64,000 nt of DNA. It comes from Pricia mediterranea. GTDB lineage: Bacteria; Bacteroidota; Bacteroidia; Flavobacteriales; Flavobacteriaceae. The notes beneath the pieces were generated by a model that was not told where the DNA came from, searched no databases, and was given only the letters and a program-made list of their open reading frames with translations. The DNA is taken from NCBI RefSeq assembly GCF_032248455.1, contig NZ_JAVTTP010000001.1:372001-436000 (forward strand). The letters are read 5' to 3'. Position 1 is the first letter of the stretch, and every line of letters begins with the position of its first letter. Shown here one piece after another: positions 36,202 to 44,898 of this stretch. Both the position numbers and the translations under genes were made by a program.

Positions 36202-37113
36202 ATGTTCAAAAAATTGGTCGCCATTGAGCCCTTAAATTTGATTCCATCCGCCGAAAAAGCACTGGAAAACTATGCCCATAAAGTGGTGTTGTACCGCGAT
36301 GTGCCCGATAACAACGATGAAATCGTGGCCCGTATCGATGATGCTGATGCGGTATTGCTGAGCATTACCTCGACCCTGGGCCGTGAAGTGCTGGAACGTT
36401 GCGATAACCTTGATTATATCGGGATGTGCTGCTCCCTCTATTCCGTCGAAAGTGCCAATGTGGATATTAAATTTGCAAATTCCAAAAATATCGAGGTGAC
36501 GGGAATACGGGATTATGGGGATGAGGGCGTCGTAGAATATGTAATTAGTGAACTCGTGCGCTGCCTTCACGGTTTCGGCCAAAAACCGGATGGAAGTCCC
36601 GAAAAACCTTGGGACGGTGTCGCCCGAGAAATCACCGGCATCAAGGCCGGCATCATAGGCTTGGGCAAATCAGGGGGGATGGTCGCCGACGCACTGCATT
36701 TTTTTGGGGCCGATATTCAATATTTCGCACGTAGCGAAAAGGATTGGGCAGAAGATAAGGGATATCGTTTTACGCCTTTAAACAAACTGCTCGCCGAAAA
36801 CGAGGTGGTAATCACTTGTCTGAACAAGCATGTTGTTCTTCTGAACGAAGAAGAGTTCGAACACCTCGGAGACAATAAAATCCTGTTCAATACCGGACTT
36901 TCCCAGGCCTGGGACGAAATCCCTTTCGCTCAGTGGCTCGAGGGCGACAACCGGGTCTACTGTGATACATTGGGCGCACTGGGCAACGAGCGATTCTTAG
37001 ACCACCGCAACGTACGCTGTATGGAGGTTTCCGTCGGTCGCACCCGGCAGGCTTTCGACCGATTGAGCGAAAAAGTACTAGCGAATATCGACGGGTTTAT
37101 CAAAAAGCAATAG
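36202..37113 (+). CDS. D-2-hydroxyacid dehydrogenase-fold protein with degenerate active site
   Basis: The 303-residue protein has the two-domain D-isomer-specific dehydrogenase fold: substrate-domain motifs (EPLNLIPSAEKA, SITSTLGREVL, VTGIRDYGDEGVVEYVISELVR) and the NAD-binding GIIGLGKSG at 151-158. The catalytic Arg normally found in NTxRG is absent (FNTGLSQAWDE at 229-239), and neither the usual EP Glu motif nor the PH His motif is found. It may be a non-catalytic or differently acting relative. It is convergent with, and overlaps by 14 bases, the next gene. The Met of MFKKLVAIEP is the best start; the earlier ATG at 36106 adds unrelated residues. Confidence 0.85.
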   Translation: MFKKLVAIEPLNLIPSAEKALENYAHKVVLYRDVPDNNDEIVARIDDADAVLLSITSTLGREVLERCDNLDYIGMCCSLYSVESANVDIKFANSKNIEVTGIRDYGDEGVVEYVISELVRCLHGFGQKPDGSPEKPWDGVAREITGIKAGIIGLGKSGGMVADALHFFGADIQYFARSEKDWAEDKGYRFTPLNKLLAENEVVITCLNKHVVLLNEEEFEHLGDNKILFNTGLSQAWDEIPFAQWLEGDNRVYCDTLGALGNERFLDHRNVRCMEVSVGRTRQAFDRLSEKVLANIDGFIKKQ

Positions 37114-37900
37114 GCGAAGTGATATTCCGCAAGGTGTTGACCACGCTCCATCCCGCAATATCCGATTTTCTGCTATAGATATCAATAATGGCATCAACCT
37201 GATCGTTCTTCATTTCGATACGGTGGCGGTCCCCCACAAAATCAGGGGTCGATGTGATCGATACACCAATTTCTTCCGGCCCAACGGAGGCGAGGGCGGC
37301 GGCTACCGCCACATTCACTTTCGTGGGAAAAAGTTCGATGGCCTCGACCGCGTTTCCTTTCAATACCGTCCTTTTTTCGTTTTGTAGGCCTTCATCATAG
37401 ACTTCGGTATTTTTCAATGAATTCGGTCCTTTTTCGGTCGCGAAGGTGGCCGAAGACTTGCTCATCAAAGCGACGGTCCGCAACACGTCAAATCCGCCGA
37501 TGGCCCCGGGAACAAGATGCACACGGGTGTTATGGGTCCGGGCTGCTTCCTTCACACTTTCATAAAAATCCGTATCGGCAAAAGCACCTATGGAAAGAGT
37601 CACGATCGAAGAACCATGCTCTAATGCTGGTATTGCCAGTTCGCGCATGGCGGCGGGGGAAGCGGTCTCTAAGATATAATCCGGATTTAAGGTGAAGAGT
37701 TCGTCCAAGGATTTACTGGCGGTGCAGGTATGGACTGTTTCCGCGCGATTGATGTAATCGGCAAGCCGCTCCGCCTTTTCGAAGGTCCGCGAATACGTGC
37801 CAATGAGTTTGTAATCGGGCAATAGTCCATTATTTAAGGCATCAACAATAATTTGGGCCAGCTTCCCGCAGCCCACAATAGCAAGTGTTCTTTTTCCCAT
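37100..37900 (-). CDS. Aspartate dehydrogenase-like (NadX family)
   Basis: The protein is about 266 residues with an N-terminal Rossmann motif (LAIVGCGKLAQIIVDAL) and an NadX-type C-terminal half: ETASPAAMRELAI, LSIGAFADTDFYES, LVPGAIGGFDVLRTV, KVNVAVAAALASVGPEEIGVSI, DRHRIEMKN. L-aspartate dehydrogenase oxidises aspartate to iminoaspartate for NAD synthesis; related forms act on other amino acids. Its 3' end overlaps the convergent dehydrogenase-like gene. The start was set at the Met directly preceding GKRTLAI; an ATG 27 bases upstream remains possible. Its divergent promoter region holds the palindrome at 37961. Confidence 0.85.
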   Translation of the reverse strand: MGKRTLAIVGCGKLAQIIVDALNNGLLPDYKLIGTYSRTFEKAERLADYINRAETVHTCTASKSLDELFTLNPDYILETASPAAMRELAIPALEHGSSIVTLSIGAFADTDFYESVKEAARTHNTRVHLVPGAIGGFDVLRTVALMSKSSATFATEKGPNSLKNTEVYDEGLQNEKRTVLKGNAVEAIELFPTKVNVAVAAALASVGPEEIGVSITSTPDFVGDRHRIEMKNDQVDAIIDIYSRKSDIAGWSVVNTLRNITSPIAF

Positions 37901-37960
37901 AGGGTCGAAGATAAGATTTTTGTTCAATTCTATTTATCTAAACTTTAACAAAACTTTATT

Positions 37961-37994
37961 TACACTTAGTTCATACAGTTCCGAACTAAGTGTA
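37961..37994. promoter_or_regulatory. Palindromic operator candidate, 12-bp arms
   Basis: TACACTTAGTTC and GAACTAAGTGTA form a perfect inverted repeat with a 10-base spacer (37973-37982). It sits 19 bases before the ATG of the GbsR/MarR-type regulator, with a TAGATTTG -7-like box overlapping its right end. It is a strong candidate for the regulator's binding site and thus for self-control of the efflux operon. Confidence 0.8.
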
Positions 37995-38000
37995 GATTTG
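37993..38000 (+). promoter_or_regulatory. Putative -7 box (TAGATTTG) overlapping operator
   Basis: A TAnnTTTG match shares its first two bases with the palindrome's right arm, as expected if repressor binding blocks RNA polymerase. It lies 13 bases before the start of the regulator gene. Confidence 0.5.
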
Positions 38001-38013
38001 CATCCCCAATTAA

Positions 38014-38502
38014 ATGCTTAGAACTATGCCAAAAGAAATAATCGGACTGGTCGAAGAAGTCGGGATGGCCATCGAAGAGCGAGCGGACCTGTCTCCCTTG
38101 GCCGCCAGAATCTATGCGGCCCTCATCCTATCTTCCGAGGAAGGCTTGACATTCGATGAGATTGTTGCCTGGCATCAGGCCAGTAAGAGTTCGGTGTCAA
38201 ACAACCTCAACGTATTGATCAAATTAAAGTATGTAGAATTTTACACCAAACACGGAGATCGAAGGCGCTATTTCCGGACCTCGAAATTCTATGTGAAGTC
38301 CGCCATGGAGAAATACCACGAGCATTTTGAAAAGGAACTGGACGTGCTGGAAAAAATCAATGCTTTCAATAAAAAGCACAATCCCGAAAAATTCAGGAAC
38401 GAGAAATCGGTCGGCACCTTATATCAAGAGTATTTGACCGATCTCAACGAAGGATTTAAAAATAAAATCAAGGAAATTGAACAATTTGAAAATCAGGACT
38501 GA
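38014..38502 (+). CDS. GbsR/MarR-type transcriptional regulator
   Basis: The 162-residue protein has a winged helix: AARIYAALILSSEEGLTFDEIVAWHQASKSSVSNNLNVLIKLKYVEFYTKHGDRRRYFR, which is the GbsR pattern with recognition helix around SKSSVSNNLNVL. A C-terminal coiled helix follows (about 105-160). It probably represses the efflux operon directly downstream by binding the palindrome at 37961. The ligand is unknown. The second ATG at 38026 (MPKEIIGL) is an equally good start. Confidence 0.9.
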   Translation: MLRTMPKEIIGLVEEVGMAIEERADLSPLAARIYAALILSSEEGLTFDEIVAWHQASKSSVSNNLNVLIKLKYVEFYTKHGDRRRYFRTSKFYVKSAMEKYHEHFEKELDVLEKINAFNKKHNPEKFRNEKSVGTLYQEYLTDLNEGFKNKIKEIEQFENQD

Positions 38503-38636
38503 CGTCTGCACAACAATTCACAATACGCTGAAAAACAGTAGCATCAGGTAAGTTAAAATTATATTCGATAGGATTATTCCCGCGAACGATCCCATCGTAG
38601 TTTATCCAGCTTTTAATAATCAATCCGAGTACAACG

Positions 38637-39764
38637 ATGAAGACACTTCTAAAAAATAGTATTCCCTTGATTGCCCTCCTTGTGTTGGTATCTTGTGGCA
38701 ATGACAAATCAGCACAACAGGCCGGTCGGGGACAACAGGCACAATCGGTTCCCGTTTTCAAGGTGCCTATCAAGTCCGTAACGGCCTATATCGACTTTCC
38801 GGCCAACATCGAGGGCATCATAAACTCCGAAGTACGCGCCAAGATTTCGGGATATATCACTGACGTGCTGGTCGATGAAGGCGACAAAGTCTACAAAGGG
38901 CAGCCCCTGTTCAAACTGGAAACCCAGACCCTGAGCGAGGATGCCGCCGCCGCAAAGGCCAACGTCAATGCCGCGCAAGTGGAAGTGGATAAGCTAAAGC
39001 CATTGGTGGACAAGGAAATTATCAGTCCCGTACAACTCGAGACCGCCAAGGCCAAATTGCAACAGGCCAAAAGTAACTATAGCAGCATTACGGCGAATAT
39101 CGGCTACGGTACCATCAAAAGTCCCGTGAACGGCTATGTGGGCCAAATTCGCCTACGGACGGGCGCCTTGGTCAGTCCGAGCAGCCAACAACCCCTAACT
39201 ACCGTTTCTGATATCAGCGATGTGTATGCTTATTTTTCCATTAACGAGAAAGAATATCTCGATTTCCTCCAAAACACCGAAGGCAGCTCCAAGGAAGAGA
39301 AAATCAAAAACTCTCCTCCAGTGACCCTTATCCTGGCCAACGGTACCGAATATCCCGAAAAGGGCAAGATAGAGACCATCAATTCCCAAGTTTCCCGAAG
39401 CACGGGTACAATCAGCATCCGGGCCCGGTTCGAAAATAAAAACGGACTCCTGACCAATGGCAATAGCGGCACGATCAAGATACCCATTGAGTACAACGAT
39501 GTCGTGGTAGTACCCCAGCAATCCACCTTCCAACAACAGGAAAAAACCTTTGTCTATACCGTCGCAAAAGATACCACGGCCGCCTCACAGGCCATTGATA
39601 TAAGGGCATCCGCAGAGAACCTATATGTCATAGGCTCTGGTCTTAAAGAAGGGGCTACCGTGGTCGGCAAGGGCTTGGGGAAACTGCGGAGCGGAATGTC
39701 GATCAAACCACAAGAGGTGCCTTTCGACAGTCTTGCGAAGCCGATTCAACAGGAGTTTAGATAA
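38637..39764 (+). CDS. RND efflux periplasmic adaptor (membrane fusion protein)
   Basis: The 375-residue lipoprotein has a signal with Cys20 (LLVLVSCGN) and the usual adaptor layout: a barrel-sandwich hybrid (VRAKISGYITDVLVDEGDKVYKGQPLFKLE, later GTIKSPVNGYVGQIRLRTGALVSP), a hairpin of coiled coil (about 95-145, ANVNAAQVEVDKLKPLV), a beta-barrel domain (SDVYAYFSINEKEYLDF) and a membrane-proximal part. It connects the RND pump with the outer-membrane channel. It lies 135 bases behind the regulator and 113 bases before the pump gene. Confidence 0.94.
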   Translation: MKTLLKNSIPLIALLVLVSCGNDKSAQQAGRGQQAQSVPVFKVPIKSVTAYIDFPANIEGIINSEVRAKISGYITDVLVDEGDKVYKGQPLFKLETQTLSEDAAAAKANVNAAQVEVDKLKPLVDKEIISPVQLETAKAKLQQAKSNYSSITANIGYGTIKSPVNGYVGQIRLRTGALVSPSSQQPLTTVSDISDVYAYFSINEKEYLDFLQNTEGSSKEEKIKNSPPVTLILANGTEYPEKGKIETINSQVSRSTGTISIRARFENKNGLLTNGNSGTIKIPIEYNDVVVVPQQSTFQQQEKTFVYTVAKDTTAASQAIDIRASAENLYVIGSGLKEGATVVGKGLGKLRSGMSIKPQEVPFDSLAKPIQQEFR

Positions 39765-39877
39765 TTCACCCAAGGCAAAAACCACTTGCAAGGGGACAGC
39801 TTCGCCGTATCGACATTTATCACAGGCGTAATTTTCACCTATCGGTTTATCCTCAATAATCATTAAAGTAAGAAACA

Positions 39878-42800
39878 ATGCTCAAGACATTTATAACCAG
39901 ACCGGTTCTCTCTACCGTAATCTCGATCATTATCGTGATTTTAGGTATATTGGGGTTGACCTCGTTGTCTGTCACCCAATATCCCGATATCGCACCGCCG
40001 ACCATCAGGGTCTCGGCCTCCTATCCCGGGGCTACCGCGGAAACCATTCTTGAAAGCGTCATCATTCCTATCGAGGAGCAGATCAATGGGGTCGAGGGAA
40101 TGACATACATTACCTCGACGGCCACGAATAACGGTACCGCACAGATTACGGTATTTTTCGATCAGGAAATCGATCCCGATATCGCAGCAGTAAACGTACA
40201 GAACCGGGTGGCACGTGCGAATCCGCTATTGCCACAGGCCGTTAAACAGACGGGGGTACTGACCCAAAAACAGCAGACCAGTGCCCTAATGTTCCTGAGT
40301 TTTTACACTTCATCAGACGACTACGATGATGTGTTTCTTCAGAACTATCTTAAAATTAATGTGGTTCCCACCTTCCAAAGAGTGAACGGTGTAGGGGATG
40401 TTAATGTTTTCGGAAGCAAGGACTACGCCATGCGCATCTGGTTGCAACCCAATAAAATGGCAGCTTATGGTCTCTCTCCCTCCGAAGTCACGGCAGCCCT
40501 GAACGAACAGAGCCAAGAAGCGGCAGCGGGAACCATCGGAGAGAATGCGGGGGAAGCATTCTCTTACGTAATTACGTATGACGGCCGCTACCGTACCGAA
40601 GAACAGTACAGTAATATTATCGTCAAGGCGCTCGGCGATGGCGAGTATCTGCGCTTAAAGGACGTTGCCAAAATCGAACTGGACGCGCAATCATATTCCA
40701 CCACCGCCCAGACCGACGGCAATCCCAGCGTGGCCATGGCCATCTACCAGACCAAGGGATCTGATGCCCAGGAAATTATTGAGGATATTAAGCTCGAACT
40801 AGAGAACATTAAAAAAAATCTTCCCGAAGGGATCGACGTGGTCATTCCCTTTGATACCAACGAATTCTTGAACGCTTCCGTCGAGAAAGTGGTAACGACC
40901 TTATTGGAGGCTTTCATTCTCGTGTTCATTGTTGTGTTTATCTTTTTGCAGGATTTTCGCTCTACCCTGATTCCCGCTATTGCTGTACCGGTATCGATTG
41001 TTGGTACATTTTTCTTTCTGAATCTTTTTGGATATTCGATCAACCTATTGACCTTGTTCGCACTTCTCTTGGCCATTGGTATCGTCGTCGATGACGCCAT
41101 CGTGGTGGTCGAGGCCGTACATGCCAAAATCGACGAGGGGGCCAAGGACATTCAAAAGGCTACCCTTACTGCCATGCATGAAATTGCAAGTGCGATCGTT
41201 TCGATTACCTTAGTAATGGCCGCGGTATTCGTACCGGTAACATTCATTACCGGTCCCACCGGCGTTTTTTACGAACAGTTCGGGGTGACACTGATCGTGG
41301 CCATCGTTATTTCGGCGGTCAATGCCCTAACCTTAAGTCCCGCTTTATGTGCCCTATTCCTAAAACCTCATGAGGATGACAAAGACGAAAAAAAGAACCT
41401 TTTGCAACGTTTTTACGCGACGTTCAACCGGGGATTTAATGCTACCGTAGAGAAATACGGACAGTCGTTGGGCTTTTTGTACAGACACAAATGGATAACA
41501 GCCGTTATTCTACTTGCCTCGGTTGGAGGCATTTGGTGGGCCTCGGTCACCACACCCACAGGTTTTGTACCCGACGAAGATCGTGGTCTGGTGTTTGTAA
41601 ACATGGAACTGCCCCCGGGGTCATCGATCGACCGAACCGCGGAGGTGAATCGACAATTGTACCAAAAGGTAAAGGATTTACCAGGGGTGGCCAGTGTCAC
41701 CACCATTAACGGGGTCAGTTTGCTTAGCGGGGCCGGCAATAACTATGGACTTGGCTTTATTAAGCTGAAAGATTGGAGCGAACGTCAAGAAGAAGATGAG
41801 TCCGCCGAGGCGATTACCGGAAAACTCTTCGGTATCGCGGCGACCATTCCCGAGGCGAACATCATTTTCTTTTCGCCTCCGAGTGTTCCCGGGTTCGGGG
41901 CCTCTTCGGGCGTGGAAGTCAATCTTCTGGATCGCTCGGGCGGCGATTTTGCCGAGCTCGACAAGGTAAACCAGGAGTTTATCGCAAATTTGAGCCAAAG
42001 GCCTGAATTCCAGTACGCCCAATCGGCGTTCAGTACGGAGTATCCGCAGTACAAGCTGGATATCAATATGGAACTGGCCAAGGACTACGGGGTTAACATC
42101 AATACCATCTTTAATACCCTTCAGGGCTATATCGGTAGTATTTATGCGGCCGACTTCTCCCGTTTCGGGAAGCAGTACCGGGTCTATATTCAAAGTCTTC
42201 CGATGGATCGGGCCGAAAAACAGGATTTAAGCAACATGTATGTCCCTACCAAGGACGGTGAAATGGCCCCAATAACGCAATTTGTAAGTCTTGACCGCGT
42301 TTTCGGTCCCCAAGCGGTGACCCGGTTCAACCTGTTCAACTCGACTAGCATAACGGGTGCTACGACTCCCGGTTACAGTACAGGAGACGCCATCGCCGCG
42401 GTCGAGGAGGTAGCTGCCGGACTGCCCGCGAACTTCGATACCGCCTATTCCGGGCTTACCCGGGAAGAACTGGCCGCGGGCAATCAGACGACGATTATCC
42501 TGATGCTCGTCATCGTTTTCGTGTATTTCCTGCTCAGTGCCCAGTACGAGAGCTATTTGCTTCCACTCTCGGTACTGTTTTCTCTACCGATAGGCATGTT
42601 TGGGGCATTTTTGACGACAAAGCTCGCAGGATTGGAGAACAACATTTACTTTCAGATCGCTTTGATCATGCTGATCGGGCTGCTCGCTAAAAACGCGATA
42701 TTGATCGTGGAATTTGCTATACAGCGACGAAAACAAGGAGAATCGATTTTGGATTCTGCCATAGACGGAGCAAAGGTGAGGCTACGCCCGATTTTGATGA

Positions 42801-43027
42801 CCTCATTGGCCTTTATCTTCGGCCTGATGCCGCTGGTACTGGCCAGCGGCGTTGGAGCTGAAGGAAACCGCGCTATCGGTACCGGGGCCGTAGGCGGTTT
42901 ATTCGTCGGTACCGTTGTTGGGGTCTTCGTCATTCCCATGCTCTATATTCTCTTTCAGTGGTTGCAGGAAAAAGTAAGCGGACCCCCCGAAGTGGAGGAG
43001 GAAGAGATCGCTGCTGAAAATACTTGA
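39878..43027 (+). CDS. RND efflux permease (HAE1/AcrB type)
   Basis: The 1049-residue inner-membrane protein has a first helix (FITRPVLSTVISIIIVILGILG), two large periplasmic loops and twelve membrane helices. Motifs include QYPDIAPPTIRVSASYPGATAETI, ALLLAIGIVVDDAIVVVEAV with the proton-relay Asp pair on helix 4, VPVTFITG, FVPDEDRGLVFVNMELP and GLLAKNAILIVEFA. These mark the HAE1 family, which exports hydrophobic drugs and dyes using proton flow. It forms a tripartite pump with the adjacent adaptor and outer-membrane factor. Length and composition are normal. Confidence 0.96.
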   Translation: MLKTFITRPVLSTVISIIIVILGILGLTSLSVTQYPDIAPPTIRVSASYPGATAETILESVIIPIEEQINGVEGMTYITSTATNNGTAQITVFFDQEIDPDIAAVNVQNRVARANPLLPQAVKQTGVLTQKQQTSALMFLSFYTSSDDYDDVFLQNYLKINVVPTFQRVNGVGDVNVFGSKDYAMRIWLQPNKMAAYGLSPSEVTAALNEQSQEAAAGTIGENAGEAFSYVITYDGRYRTEEQYSNIIVKALGDGEYLRLKDVAKIELDAQSYSTTAQTDGNPSVAMAIYQTKGSDAQEIIEDIKLELENIKKNLPEGIDVVIPFDTNEFLNASVEKVVTTLLEAFILVFIVVFIFLQDFRSTLIPAIAVPVSIVGTFFFLNLFGYSINLLTLFALLLAIGIVVDDAIVVVEAVHAKIDEGAKDIQKATLTAMHEIASAIVSITLVMAAVFVPVTFITGPTGVFYEQFGVTLIVAIVISAVNALTLSPALCALFLKPHEDDKDEKKNLLQRFYATFNRGFNATVEKYGQSLGFLYRHKWITAVILLASVGGIWWASVTTPTGFVPDEDRGLVFVNMELPPGSSIDRTAEVNRQLYQKVKDLPGVASVTTINGVSLLSGAGNNYGLGFIKLKDWSERQEEDESAEAITGKLFGIAATIPEANIIFFSPPSVPGFGASSGVEVNLLDRSGGDFAELDKVNQEFIANLSQRPEFQYAQSAFSTEYPQYKLDINMELAKDYGVNINTIFNTLQGYIGSIYAADFSRFGKQYRVYIQSLPMDRAEKQDLSNMYVPTKDGEMAPITQFVSLDRVFGPQAVTRFNLFNSTSITGATTPGYSTGDAIAAVEEVAAGLPANFDTAYSGLTREELAAGNQTTIILMLVIVFVYFLLSAQYESYLLPLSVLFSLPIGMFGAFLTTKLAGLENNIYFQIALIMLIGLLAKNAILIVEFAIQRRKQGESILDSAIDGAKVRLRPILMTSLAFIFGLMPLVLASGVGAEGNRAIGTGAVGGLFVGTVVGVFVIPMLYILFQWLQEKVSGPPEVEEEEIAAENT

Positions 43028-43343
43028 AATAGGAGGTTAACAGGCTTTGGGTCTAGAAATACGGACTGACATCGGTCGTCGGTATTTCCATAATCCAAGA
43101 GGAGAAAAGATTACCTCGGGGGCGGGGGTCAATAGGCAACTGCCAGTACGACAGGCGGGTCAGATCTAAGTCCGCCTTTCTCGTCCGAACGGTACGTCCG
43201 ATCTGGTTCGCGCGCCCGAACCGATACGGGCGTTTTGGAGGGCGAGCGACGGCAAAGCCCTTGGGAATTCCAATAATTAAATTATAAAAGTCGGCCGCCA
43301 TACCGTAATTTTGAAGTTTGGCCGAAACAAAAGAAATTGACCA
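43028..43343. other. Intergenic region within efflux operon, no gene seen
   Basis: The gap between pump and outer-membrane factor genes is GC-rich in part (43120-43250). No ORF has family similarity. Its length suggests a separate promoter for the outer-membrane gene or remnant sequence. Confidence 0.45.
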
Positions 43344-44756
43344 ATGATACGATCGATTAGAATACCGAAATTACTGTTTATTGCCAGTCTGCCCCTGTTG
43401 ATGGCCTCGTGCTTCTCGGCCAAGGAATACGTTCGAAAAGAACAAACACCCCTCGTCGAGGGATATTTCAGAACAGATAACCTACCACAAGACAGTATAT
43501 CCATGGCCATCGTTCCATGGAAGGAGATGTTCACGGATCCGATCCTACAAGATTATATCACGGAAGGTCTTGCGAACAATATCGATATCAGGATAGCGCT
43601 ACAGCAGATCATCGCCGCAGAGGCCTACGTCAAACAAGGCAAGGCGGGCTTCTACCCTACCCTATCGGCACAGGCACAGGCTACCCACCAGGAAATGTCG
43701 GGAAACAGCCAGTTCGGCCAAATAACCGGGGGCGGAGCCCAAGATTCCTACGAGCTTGCAGGAAACCTCTCCTGGGAAGCCGATATCTGGGGTAAGATAC
43801 GAAGTAACAAACGGGCTTACCAAGCCGCGTACCTGCAGACCGCCGCTGCACATAAAGCGGTCAAGACAAGGCTGATCGCAAACATCGCCTCGACCTATTA
43901 TCAGCTGGTGGCATTGGACGAGCAGATAGACATTACCGAAGAGACCATAATGACGCGGGCGAACGGATTGGAAACCACAAAGGCCCTTAAGGATGCCGGC
44001 AGCGTCAACGAAGTTGCGGTGCAGCAAACGGAAGCGCAACTCTACACGGCGCAGGCCATCTTGCTGGATCTTAAGAACCAGTCTCGCCTCTTAGAGAATA
44101 CCATGTCCATTCTCTTGGGCGAAATGCCCATGGTAATCAACCGTAGCCCGCTTGCGGATCAGACTATCGAGACGGAACTGGCGACCGGGGTACCCGCCCA
44201 GCTATTGAGCAACCGGCCCGATGTCATTGCGGCCGAGTTCGACTTGCGCAATGCCTTTGAACTGACCAATGTAGCGCGTAGCAATTTCTATCCCTCGTTG
44301 ACCCTTTCGGCCAGTGGCGGATTACAGAGCCTTGAGTTCGACAGGTTGTTCGACGCGAATTCCCTTTTTGCCACCTTGGTCGGGGGACTTACCCAACCCA
44401 TCTTTAACGGACGCAAGATCCGTACCCAGTACGAAGTTTCCCAGGCACAGCAAGAACAGGCTCGATTGAATTTCAAGCAATCGATCTTAATGGCGAGCAA
44501 AGAAGTTTCCGATGCTATGTATTCGTACGAGACGGCCTCCCGGAAAATCGATATCAAACAAAGAGAGTACGACGCCTATAGTTTGGCCACTGATTATTCG
44601 GAGCAACTATTGGACAACGGTCTGGCCAATTACCTTGAAGTCCTTCGGGCCCGGGAGAACGCCCTCAACTCCAGCCTCGATGTCATCAACGCCAAGAACA
44701 ACCGTTTGCAGTCCATCGTCGATCTCTATGAGGCCCTCGGTGGCGGTTGGCAGTAA
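43344..44756 (+). CDS. Outer-membrane efflux factor (NodT/TolC-type lipoprotein)
   Basis: The 470-residue protein has a lipoprotein signal (LPLLMASCFSA, Cys23) and two copies of the OEP helical repeat. Marks are WKEMFTDPILQDYITEGLANNIDI, LSWEADIWGKIRSNKRAY, PAQLLSNRPDVIAAEFDLRNA, YPSLTLSASGGLQ and GLANYLEVLRARENALN, as in NodT-family factors. It forms the trimeric outer-membrane channel of the neighbouring RND pump. It is the last gene of the cluster; the next gene is a separate NDH-2. Confidence 0.93.
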   Translation: MIRSIRIPKLLFIASLPLLMASCFSAKEYVRKEQTPLVEGYFRTDNLPQDSISMAIVPWKEMFTDPILQDYITEGLANNIDIRIALQQIIAAEAYVKQGKAGFYPTLSAQAQATHQEMSGNSQFGQITGGGAQDSYELAGNLSWEADIWGKIRSNKRAYQAAYLQTAAAHKAVKTRLIANIASTYYQLVALDEQIDITEETIMTRANGLETTKALKDAGSVNEVAVQQTEAQLYTAQAILLDLKNQSRLLENTMSILLGEMPMVINRSPLADQTIETELATGVPAQLLSNRPDVIAAEFDLRNAFELTNVARSNFYPSLTLSASGGLQSLEFDRLFDANSLFATLVGGLTQPIFNGRKIRTQYEVSQAQQEQARLNFKQSILMASKEVSDAMYSYETASRKIDIKQREYDAYSLATDYSEQLLDNGLANYLEVLRARENALNSSLDVINAKNNRLQSIVDLYEALGGGWQ

Positions 44757-44898
44757 TGCATTCGGGTCATTATGTTACTGGGTCGAGTCAACCCATCCCC
44801 TTAATATCCAATACTTTCTTTTCAGAAAAATGGGTAATCCGAACAACACCGCGGAAAACCCAAGAAAAGCGTTATTAGGGATAAAAAATCGCAACATC

